The notes under the pieces are model-generated. The model saw nothing but the letters and a program-made list of their open reading frames with translations, ran no database searches and was not told the origin of the DNA. From Paramarasmius palmivorus (lineage: Eukaryota > Basidiomycota > Agaricomycetes > Agaricales > Marasmiaceae), in the NCBI GenBank assembly GCA_037176845.1, contig JAYKXP010000082.1, forward strand, positions 124,001 through 188,000: a DNA stretch of 64,000 nt, given 5' to 3'. Shown piece by piece: positions 1 to 10,900 of the stretch. Both the position numbers and the translations under genes were made by a program. Numbering within the stretch: position 1 is the first letter of the stretch; each line of letters starts with the position of its first letter.

Positions 1-3000
1 GACTCCCGCACCTCTCCCCAAACCTCGTCACTCATATCCCTGCTCCCAATGCTCATGTGCTAAGCTCTGATTTGGTACCTCCTGTCGCTAAAGCAGTGAC
101 GCCGGTGTCAACAGGGTTGGTGATGTTGGGTGCGTCTGCGCGATCGAACGTGGAAGACATGATACTGTTGACAACAATCTGCCCCAAACCATCTCGGACG
201 CTTGGTGAACTGTTTATCAACGCAAAGAGCTGTGGATAGCTATCTATACGATGTGCAGATTCGTTTGTTGCGTCAAGCAGGAGGCGGAAGCTGGCACCAA
301 TGGGGAATTCATCGCTTTAATAATATAATCTGACCGAAATCCAACTAAATCTCACCTGAACCGGTATTCGTCACCATGGCTAGCAATACCACTACCACGA
401 TAAGAATTTTCGAGTTCTTATCATCTGTATCAGCGTTGTAATCGTGCTCTTCTTTAAATGCTTACCAGACATCCGAAGAAAAGGCGACACAAATAATACG
501 ATGGTCGAGGGGGAAGTGGGGTAATGCAACGATTGATCGATGGTTGCTCGTAATGCTAGCTTTCCCACGCCTCAGGCCTCAGTCGCTGCGCAGAGGAAAA
601 CAATATGCAGGAAGGATTGAAACTTAGAACACGGAAATTGACTTACTGTAAACCTAGCTTCACTTTCTTGGCTGCGGGTTTGGAATTTTGACTCACTGCA
701 CCCCCACTTTCCTCCCCGCTGAAATTAGGTAGCATGTCTTTCATCTTCCGAGCTATTCTCAGCTTCCACACGTCAGGGTGAACCTTACCGGATTTGAAGT
801 ACAGCCGAAGTACTGTCTGAACAGCGAGGAATACTTTCCGTTTTCAAAGGTTACGTGTGACAATGCCGCCACAACCAACATTAGACGCTTGAATAGTCAT
901 TCGGTTCGGTTGATGGCGATTGATTTACGATTGCCCACCGCCAACAAAGAGGACAATAAGACAATAGTTTGACCTGCAAGGGACCGAACTCGGTCAGCGC
1001 AGCCTGAGGGGCCCGTTACATGTACGAAGCGCAGCATGCAGGCCGAAAAGTCTATTCGGCTGCAGAACATCGAAACACGAGCTCTCAAATATTCGTCGGA
1101 ATGGCAATCGGACAACCGGGTCTTGCAGGTCTTCAAAGGTTGAGGACTATTTAGCACGAAAAACGAAGTAACACACATTTATAAAATTCTTACCTCCCTA
1201 GCTTTTGAAGCAGGTAAGGTATCGAGAGGTAAGTACACAGACGCAATAGTGATGTATGACTGCGGATGGTAGTCTTGAACAGTACAATGGAGCGCCGACG
1301 GTACAACAGGTACAAGTACCAAGTACGCTGACCAAATACATCTCACCCAGGTAAGGTCACGATTTTCCGGTGAAAAATGACCTCATACAGTGGTCCAAGT
1401 CTACCACCTTGTGCCAGTGGAATGTGGAGAAAGTCATTCCGGCATATGTCCAAAGCACTTTCATCCCAGATATATCCGACTTGACGAAGTGCAAGAACGA
1501 ATCCATTGCACTGAATCTGGATCTCTGTCAGAATAGACCGGTTGTAGAGGCGGGATGAACTAACCTCCCGTTTGTAGTAGAATGTATGTTTGTGCCGTAC
1601 TTGATCTCAACCATCTCGTCTGGAAATTGGATCCTCGACAGTTCTCAGTGTCCAAGACGTCACCAAACTCGTTGGAGATGCGCTCATCGATGTCGACATC
1701 CATCGCGTCTCTGTGTGAAGTTGGAGGATATTCCCAGAACCATGCACGCCTGAACTCAAGATCCCTTGCTCGGATGCTGGAGAAGCTGTGCCCTACTCCT
1801 TCGTCAAAGCCATAGTCGGCCGCCGCCGCAAAGCAATTCAGTTCAGGCTTATTATTGAATACCGGTGGGGGTTAAGTGCTGTTGTATGTAAAACAGACTT
1901 GTTATCCTTATCTGTTGCAAAAATTATTAATCAGTTTTCCTGTATCCTGAGGGAACGCATACTATTCTGGTCTTGGGAACCTCGATTTGGTGCTGCGCCA
2001 GAGCTTAGTCTGTTGGCTCGTCGTTTCACTTTCATCTGGCGGTTGAAAGAGTGGACTAGAGGCTGCAGGAGTGTTCTTTCCGCGCTCGCAGAAATCCCCA
2101 CGTGGAAAGATGACGCGAGCGCGAGTGCAGGAATTAACTTGATCGACGTGGTGAGGTCTGGAATGCCCCTGTAACCAAGGATTCGTGCAACATGTTGCCA
2201 TTTCTTTCCTTTGTTAACTTGCGTGTCCTCATCAACATCCGAAGAGTAGACGAGTCAACGAATCTGGTCGTACTGTTTCAAATTCTCCAGCAAGCAGCGT
2301 CAAGCGGTTTGTAATTGACAATAGTCGCGACCACTCGAGTTACCTTGCTGTGTGTGAAAACGATATAACCGCTCAAAAAAGCTGACTTTTGCCCTGGAAG
2401 ACTCCAATCGACTTCAGCCGCTGTACACGACTTTTGAATCGAAATCGCTACGGAGCATGAAATCAGTCGATCTGACCGCAGCAACGAGAAGTAATCGCAA
2501 ACCTCAGTTTCCGTGATGTCTTACAAATCCCATACTCTTCCTGAGATAGCGATGATATATGTCATAGCATCCTTGAATTCTTCAGGACAATCCTTGAGCC
2601 CAAAGGGTCGAGCATCGGTAGACCGAGGGGGTTGTCATCTCCTTGAAACGGGTGTCTTGACGGTCAATGTATCAAGAACAGGTGAAACCCGTATCGGACC
2701 GGCGTGGTGAACTTCTGCTAGTAGTCCAGAACTTTGGAAATCTGGAAATCTTCGATGTCCACAGAGAATTGGTCTTGGCTTGCGCATAAAGAGCACCTAT
2801 GGCGACTGTCTTGGACTTGCGGGGTGCTCTCTTTGGATCAGAGCCTGACAATGTTTAAGCAAGAGTCTGTTACTTTGAACCATTTCGAGTAATAAGAGTT
2901 GAATCGGCATACCAAACGAACACTCCATCATCACTACTACGTGTCCATCCTCCATTCGGCACGTCACCGTACATAGGGCTCTCGAGATCTGATAACTGAA

Positions 3001-3801
3001 CAGCCCGTCGCGTGCGAGGTTGATACAAGACAATTGCATGTGTTCATCGGAATGTTCGTCGTACACGCCATCGTGATCGGAATTTTGAGCGTTCGTCGGA
3101 GTGCTCGTCGGACGCGGTGTTTTGCTTCTCCGTGGAGGTTTAGAAATTGAGGGATTTCGAGCACGAGATGATATGGCTGCTGGGATTTGTTGGATGATAC
3201 GGGGTGAGGAATCTGTCGAACGTTGAGTAACAGTTTGAACACTAAAAACGAAAGAGTCAACCGCACAACGACACACTCAGTGATTCAATACCTGGTTCCG
3301 AAAGATAGAGAGGTAAGAATTTATGTATGTTTTTTTCCAGATAACGCAAAATCTCACCATGTCACAGGGTCAGATGCTGGAGAACCTGGGAGAGGTCAGC
3401 TTCTGGTTCAGTCGCATCGTGTTAGGCCCAGAGCGGAACCAACTATCGACCAATCACCATACAAATTATCAGAAAGTAACCAAAGCTCCTCTATTTGGAT
3501 ATTGGCGGCAAGCCATCCTGAGAGAAGGCCTTGAGGAAGCTCTGCTGACAAGACGATGGTGGTTTTTGGTAAACAAGAGTCGGGCGCTAAATTGAAATCC
3601 TGGCGCTCTCCATATGCACCGTCTAGAGCTCTAGCGCTTCTCTCATTCAAGGAGTCGTCAATCACTATGACTAGTAGAATCGAGGCGTTCCCACAGAAGC
3701 AGAATATGATTAAAGGTTGCATGATTATCATTCAATGTAATGTAATGTCGGGACAGATATCAATGATACAAGACGAGACTGTTCGAAGCGGGGAAAAATG
3801 A
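1..3801. other. No confident gene; scattered short ORFs
   Basis: I see no gene here that I can support. Open frames are short and overlap on both strands, and I could not chain them by splice signals into a recognisable protein. The longest, on the minus strand at 2797-3276 (159 codons), is rich in Ser, Pro and Arg and resembles no family I know. Part of it (3040-3115) holds iterated TCGTCGGA-like words that also occur near 20820-20880. The stretch may hold untranslated DNA, old repeats or a fast-evolving gene. Confidence 0.4.
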
Positions 3802-5047
3802 CTACGTGCGTTTACTCATCTTGCGACGACGCTTTGGGTGCCTTCCTTCCTCATTTGGATCCATTCCCTGCATCTTCTCCACGACCAAAAGCTGTGCCTG
3901 CAATGCTTCCGCCTGCGTGTGCGCATGTGCCTCTCGCAAACGTGACAAAGTTTCGATGAAGATTTCACTCGCCCGACGCTTGCTCTCTGCATCAGCCAAA
4001 GCAATGAGCCTGTCGTTCCCTTTCTTCTTCAGGACAGTCTTCTGATACTTCAGGTGAGAGCGAATCAAGTCGTCCACTGGCCACTGTTGATGATAATCAT
4101 CCAAGACGGAAAACTTCTGAAGTGCCTAGTAAAACCCTGTGTCAGCTCCCAGAGCCGGAGAGAGAGAGGGATGGACTATGTTTCAAGCACTCACTTCCCG
4201 TCTAATTTCACGTTTCAAATGTAGAGGCTGTTCGGAGAACGGGAGCGAGCAATCCATTTTCTTCAACACCTGTTTCTTAACAAAACTCTGCTGAATTTAA
4301 TGAGCTGAAAGATGATCTAGGTTGCAAATGACTCACGTGGAGTTGTTCGAGAGTTTCGTTCGGCAACTTCGAGGCCTTCCTCAGGTTATATCCCTTCCCA
4401 TTTGGCCGACCTGCCTCTCCATCTGGTTTCCGAATCTTGGGCTTGAATGGATCCTCCTCGCCGTCTGATTCGCTGTCATCCTTAACCTCGGCGATATACT
4501 CAGAGTCCGACATCTGTTTTATTTTCAGAAGGTCAGAAAATGGGGGAATCACTGAATAGACGAGACGGAGACGCACGTTATCAGAGTCTGCCTGAGGCGT
4601 CGTTGAATCTTGCTGTGTAGAATCTGTGGACTCTACCTCTCCTCGCGTGGCATCATCGTCGGGATAAACTCCAGGCATAAGTAAGGGGACGCTCGCCACC
4701 TCGTCCTCGTCCGATGAGGAACTAGATCCGCCGGTTGTTGCCTGCGCGCTTCTGGTTGGCTGGAAAGACGTTTTTGGGGTCGGTGCACTGTCTGATTCGG
4801 ATTCAGAGTCGGAACCTAGGAATCTGACATGTCGAGATCGAGCATTGAAAGACCCTCTAGGTGAAGAAGGATAAGGAGAAGAGCGTCGAGTAGGCTTGGG
4901 AGTACGAGAGGGTGCACAGGACGCCTGAGGTCTCGATAGAGCCGGGGGCTCGGAGTGTTCGAGAGCTCTAGGGTTACGAGACGCCTTGCAGCGAGGTGTG
5001 ACAGCAGGTTCTGTGTGTTCGATGCAGCTAGGGCGAGAGGAGGGCAT
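3802..5047 (-). CDS. Hypothetical nuclear-type protein, serine/acidic-rich, four exons
   Basis: I do not recognise the family. Four exons (5047-4577, 4513-4337, 4293-4195, 4125-3802) join in frame through GT-AG introns into a 356-residue model. The first half is low complexity: Ser/Pro/Arg-rich, then Ser-Asp-Glu runs (SDSESESD, SSSSSDEDE), as in nuclear proteins. The middle holds a basic stretch (GKGYNLRKASKL). A compact region follows with the words LKREIRREALQKF and YHQQWPVDDLI, and then a charged helix and a very basic end (KRRRKMSKR) that could be a nuclear localisation signal. The sense of folded domain plus acidic tract suggests a chromatin or RNA-associated role, but this is inference. 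The start is the first ATG of the long open frame. It is divergent from the gene at 5752, with about 700 bases between. Confidence 0.65.
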
Positions 5048-5751
5048 GGTTTCTTCCTGGGCAAAATGGGAGTGATGGTAACTCCTTCGTTTTGTTTCAA
5101 TCCTTTTAACTCGGTAGATGAGCGCATGTGGAAAATGAAATCATGTACATACTCACAGAATTGGTAACTCTGTCTGGCAGCGTTTGTGACGTTTGTTCAC
5201 TACCCAAGCATCCGGTGAAAGAAATCGCTAGGCTGTGAAACTCAAGTTCCTGCGATCGCTGAAGGAGTGACAATGTGAAGGGGCAGAATGAACACCGACA
5301 AGGAACAACGAACTGAATAAAATGAATGACATGAGTTCATCGTGTGTTTCTGTAAAAAAAAACGGTCAGTCAGCTTGCATCGAAACGGAGGACCAAGCCA
5401 ATGTGAAAGAACAAACAAAGAGTACGACTCCGAGATAGCATGACGCCATGCGAGGACGTCGGACCTGGCGTCGGACCTGATGCGATCATTTCACACTTGT
5501 CCTAATACATCCATCACAGTCACATCCGATTACTGCGACTCTTCACACAGCGTGCAACTCAGTATCTCGCCTGGCTCCGATGAAGACAAAGAAACTTGAC
5601 CTTTGACTTGTGGAAGTAGTGCAGCAAGGTGCCGGGATGAGATGGTATAAGAACTGGTACGTCGCTCTCTCTCTCTCTATACTCTTCAAGTCGCTCCGAC
5701 TTCGAGTTCCTGCTCTCCCAATCGCTCCAGCTTCTTTCTTTTTCCTCAGAT
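5048..5751. other. Intergenic region between divergent genes
   Basis: This 704-base gap separates two divergent start codons and must hold both promoters. A CT-rich tract (CTCTCTCTCTCTCTAT, about 5663-5678) lies roughly 75 bases before the start at 5752; pyrimidine tracts are common just upstream of fungal genes. I see no clear TATA box and no further gene. Confidence 0.4.
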
Positions 5752-7247
5752 ATGCCCAAGGCAGCCAGCCGTGTCTCGACTCTGTCCTTCTCTACTGGCC
5801 GCCAGAGAAATGACGCTTCTTCCCCGACCAACGTCACCTTGCGTGGCCGCCGAACGCGTCAAAGGTATTCTAGGGCTGCTACGTCCTCCGTATCCATCCC
5901 GGACTCCGATCATGATTCAGGATCCAGAGTTACTTCTGCTCCTATCCAGGCGATTTTGCGGCCCCGAACTCGGGTATGTCAGCCTTGTTTTGCACCTAAT
6001 CCCGAACGCTGACTTGCAGTAGCCCAGGAATACGGCTTCTCCCAACGCCCATGCTCAAAATGCATCGTCTAACCCCCTTGTCACCGCTCCTGTACGTGTC
6101 ATACGGACCTATGCATCTCGTCGCACGCATCGCAGTCCTTCCATTATATCTATCTCCGATTCTGGTGATGACTCCGCGTCTGGTATTCTCGCCGACAGTA
6201 ATCAAATGCTTTTGACGCGCAGTCTGGTATGTCACTCTTCACGTAGCTCGAAAGCTAGTTATTGACAGTAACCCGCAACGTTCACGACACCAGACGCCAA
6301 ACGCACTCCTTACAGGATCGAGTTCACAGACTGAAGCTCGGGTCACGAAGTCCTTCGGTCAATGGGACCAGACCGATGAATGGGATGATCGTGACCGTAA
6401 GGCAGTGGTATACTTTCCAGATAGCCCCGTCCTCGATTTACACATGACCACTGGACCATCTTGCACCATCGGTGATTACACTGCACACAAGGTTTGTCAC
6501 ACTCGTTTGCTTTCGGCTATTATTGAATACCAATCAGATGACTCTGGACACCCCATCGGGTCAAACGTCGGGCGCCATCCTTGATTGTCCAGAGAGCGTA
6601 ATCATCCATACGATGCTGGCCAGCTTCAAAGCTCAAGACGTTCTTGTACGATTCAAGGAAAAGGCCAATACGTTGCGTGTTCGGTTGCCAGGTATGTTTA
6701 TCAGCAGACTATACGTTTGTGCATATCTGACGGCTTCACAGTGTCTGTCGAAATCCTCGACCTATTCATATGCAGGGCCATTTCTGTGAACAAGGTGCCA
6801 GTCGATTCACTCACTGAGTATCTCTGTTTGGATCCATGCCCATCCGAGCTTGCTCTGCGAACTCAACGCTTCAGCGAATCCCCTTGGACGTACAGAGGCT
6901 TACTGGACGAACACAGCTCGGTTTTGCGAGCTTTCTGTCACTTCGCATATCTTGACGCCGATAATGATTGTATATTCACACGCATCCTTCGTAAGTGGTC
7001 AGACTTACTTACCGCTGAGGCTATCACTCAAATCCGAACCTTACATTCTAGATACCGTAGAGCCTGGCCAATGCAATATATTGCTTCTTGATGCAGACAG
7101 GTATGTAAACTCGATATTCTCATAGCCATTCGCATCTAGCTCAACGATCGTTTCAGTTCAGAAGCCGGGAAAGAGGAGTTCAATAATGTGCATGAATGCA
7201 GTACTATGTGCCAGCAGCTTGGTTTTCGTAATCCTTCGGAAATTTAG
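5752..7247 (+). CDS. Hypothetical protein, seven exons
   Basis: Seven exons (5752-5973, 6023-6226, 6294-6491, 6538-6691, 6742-6990, 7052-7100, 7157-7247) join without a stop into a 388-residue model. Every junction has GT-AG ends and agreeing phase, which is strong evidence for a real gene although I do not recognise the family. The first two exons encode a low-complexity basic/serine region with two similar acidic-serine words (SIPDSDHDSGS and SISDSGDDSAS), reminiscent of disordered nuclear proteins and of SUMO-interaction-like motifs. The later exons encode a folded-looking region with FGQWDQTDEWDDRDRKAVV and LDLFICRAISVNKVPVDSL. No signal peptide or membrane segment is visible. It reads in the same direction as the long coiled-coil gene beginning at 7903. 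Confidence 0.65.
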
Positions 7248-7902
7248 GAGTAATTACGATATTTATATGTTCTTCCATTTCTGTTGACCAACCTATTGTA
7301 CCTACTCATCATAATGAATATCGTGTTAGATATTACCCTGCAGTACGTACATAGTATCGCGTGTAGCAAAGCGTCTAAGTGTCACAGTCGTCTTGAAAGA
7401 CAGCGTTCGTATCTTCAGTTTTTAGGTCAGGCTAGAGATATGGTTTCACTCAGGATCCCTTCAAGCAGTACATGTTTTCCGTCTCTGATTACCTTGCGAC
7501 TCTTGGAACAAGCCTTTACACTTTAGGCGCCGATTAGACGCCATGTGCTTATGAAATTTGCAAGAAGGCGTTGTTTCTTGTTTCAGATACACGAGGGGAC
7601 CGTTACTCAACCTCATAAATACCCCGATGACATTGATGACATTGATAAACCTGCTCCCAACCTCTATGATTAATGAAGAGTCGCAAGGTATTAGCGGGCT
7701 GCGCCCGGCGCCTTTTCTAGGGATGCAAGCTCAAGCGCCAATCTTATGGCATCAATCACGCCGAATCGATATCAATGTTCCCCTCGTCGTCTTCACTCAT
7801 CTGGCTACGCACTAATTGCCACGTCCACGCCATGTGTCCATACGCAAAGCTCCAGTGTTATTTCCCATATGGAGATAGTCCCTTTGTTCTGCCACGCTCA
7901 CT
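7248..7902. other. Intergenic region, no gene seen
   Basis: About 650 bases between the stop of the seven-exon gene and the start of the coiled-coil gene. Open frames at 7284-7526 and 7558-7815 are short, have no recognisable content and no convincing splice partners. The stretch probably holds a 3' end and the promoter of the downstream gene. Confidence 0.35.
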
Positions 7903-10900
7903 ATGGACGGATTAGCTCCTGGTACTCAACAGGCTACCATGGACATTGATCCAGGAGGGTCGAGCATCGAACAGGTATGACGGACTGCGCTGCTTGACTT
8001 TCAGCCGCTCATGGATCTTAGAGTCCCGATATTCACGATAGTTTCAATATTATGGACAGCGACGGATCTGAGTCACCGGCTACACAGGTTCGTTGATCTT
8101 TGTTTGCAATTCGGCGTTGGACGCATTGCTCAATTGTGAATCTGATGTAGCCGAACACGTTGCGAGAGGAGCAACCCCAAGGTGCGATGGCGCGAAAGAG
8201 GAAGGATGGAGAGCTCGATGAGACGGAGATGGGTCCCGGTGAACCAAGCGGCAAAACACGTTTCGCACCAATGAAATATCGCAAGGTTGCCGATCCCAAG
8301 ACGGTGCTCGAATTGGAAGAAACCAAACGTAAGCTCGAGGAGGCAAGAAATACGATCACTGTTTGTGTTCCTGTAGCGATAAATGAACCATACTGACAGA
8401 CAGCATCAGAGTATGGAATCCTCTTACAACGACAAGCTTGAACATTTCAAGAAGGTTTGCTGGGTCGTTCTCTACATCAAGGAATTATATTAATCAGATC
8501 TTCGTAGCAATATCGCGAAGAATATGCGAGTCAGCAAGGTGCCGGAATATCAGTAGCTCCAGCGAGACAAGGCAATTGATACAGTGACTAATTTCAGACA
8601 AAATTGAGGAGCAAGCTCGAAACCTAGCCATGGTGAGTCGTATTCAGAGAATTTGAAACTGGATTCTAACAAATCACAAAGAGGGAATTAATGGATCAGA
8701 AGGATGTGAACAGCTCGTTATTGGCAACACAGACTGAATTGCAATCCCGAGTCCGTGAATTAGAACAAGCGCAAGGGGTGTATGACGTGAGTCCTAGCTT
8801 CTCAATGGGTGCACATTACCATAACAAGGTCACAGAGGGTGCTAGAACTCGTCGAAACTTTCGTCAACTCATTGCAAGATGAAGACGCGAAATCGGAAGT
8901 GCGAGACGATGATACACGGTCACCACCGATGGACGTTCCAGCATTAGGTCGAAAGATCACAGAGGGGAGTAAACGCTGGGAGAAAGAGAAGGTTCGATTC
9001 GCTTTCATGCATCTTAATCCTGTGACTCACTTCAAAACACCAGGATCGCTTAAACAAGGAAGCTATTGAACAGAAAGAAAACCTGCGTAGAGAGGAGGGA
9101 ATTACGAAAAGACTGACGGTCAGTGCCGCTTTCTATTGGCAGAACTTTATGCTGATCACTGACATTGGCTTTCAGAAGGAGACACTGGACTTGAAGGACC
9201 AGGTACAGGCTCTATTGAACACCAATAACCTGTTGAATACGCGGATCTCCGAATTAGAGGGCTTGTTGGTAAGTTTGGCATTCCATAAGAGAGTAAATTC
9301 ATCCAAAGCTTCTCAGGATAAAGAGCCAGAAGTTACGCACGTTGTCAAAGACTCAATTCAAGGAAAGGTATGCCACAGATTCCTCAAGCACCCGGAATGC
9401 TCACCCAGAGACTTACCAGCCATCTTCCGTCGCTCCGGACGCCGAGGTTCGCCAGTCGAATTCTAACATGTCTGTGCTTAAAGTAAGTCAAGTTCAACAT
9501 TACCAGAAGGCTTGAGTATCTAAGGGTGTCTTGACTAGGAGCGGTTGGAAGCGTCAATGTCGGAGAGGGCCAGGCTAGAAGAGGAGAATAAACAAGCTCT
9601 GCAGGTATGTGGCCTAACTCCCAAGTCAGGTGCGTCGGCACCATTCACATGAGTGCCAGGAAGCAGAAGAAAGGCAGAAGCTGATAGATGATGCAATGGT
9701 GGGTCAATTTAGCAGAAGCTATGATTACCTTTTTGACGCAGTCGCTTAAAAGCAACGCGTGAGAACTTTGGAGACAGAAATCAGCCAGGCCGATCTTACG
9801 ATACAACAGCTTTCAGCTGCGCAGGTATGCAAGTATTAACGGAACCTTTTACTTGTCTTACGGGTCTATTCCATTCAGGCGCGTGTATCTGCACTAGAGA
9901 TCGAGAAGAAAGAGTGGATCAATGAAAAAGCGGATCTAGAACGAAAGAATGGGAGCTTAGAGGCTCAAAAGATTGCCTCGATGATTGAGAAGTATACTCT
10001 GGAGGACTTGCACAAGAAGCTGTCAGCTGCACAGGTATGCAAACATAGGTGGAACTCTTGAGTACTTCTAATGTATTTGTTGTATTCAGGGGCGCGTTTC
10101 GACTTTGGAAAGGGAGAAGAAGAAACTGGAAGACAAGAACGGCGACTCGGAGAATGAGAAAGGGACGCTAGAGAACGAGAATGCCGCCTTGAAGAAGGGT
10201 CTGGAAGCTGAGCAGAAGAAGGCACAGGTACGCAAGTATCACTATAACCCAATGTGGTCTTACCTGCGTTTTTTATAATCAAGGGGAGCATTTCAGTCTT
10301 GGAAAGAGAGAAGCAAGAACTAGAACGAAAGAATGGCGACCTGGAGAATGAGAAGACGACTCTAGAGAACGAGAAGGCGACGCTAGAGGACCAGAAGGTG
10401 ATGCTAGAGGACCAGAAGGCGACGCTAGAGGACCAGAAGGCGACGCTAGAGGACCAGAAGGCCACGCTAGAGGACCAGAAGGCCACGCTAGAGGACCAGA
10501 AGGCCACGCTAGAGGACCAGAAGGCCACGCTAGAGGACCAGAAGGCCACGCTAGAGGACCAGAAGGCCACGCTAGAGGACCAGAAGGCGATGCTAGAGGA
10601 CCAGAAGGCCACGCTGGAGAACGAGAAAACCGCCTTGAAGAAGGGTCTGGAAGCTGAGCAGAAGAAGGCACAGGTACGCAAGTATCACTATAACCCGATG
10701 TGTTCTTACCTGCGCCTTTCGTAATACAGGAGCGTGTGTCGGTCTTGGAAAGGGAGAAGCAAGAATTGGCGCAAAAGAATCGTGACTTGGAGGCTGATAC
10801 GGCGAGTTTGGAGAATGAGAGGAAGTCACTGGAAGAAAGCAAGAAGGCCTTGGAGAAAGACAAGCAGAGGCTAGAAACTGACCAGCACAAGCTTTCAGCT

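Noticed and set aside
10383..10613. Regular 21-base repeats as a CRISPR-like array
   Set aside because: There are no spacers, the units are contiguous, and each codes for one heptad in the frame of the surrounding exon.
9965..10681. Long minus-strand frame of 238 codons
   Set aside because: It lies over the 21-base array of the plus-strand coiled-coil gene; the repeat keeps several frames open by chance, and the product is a monotonous Ser/Phe/Trp repeat.
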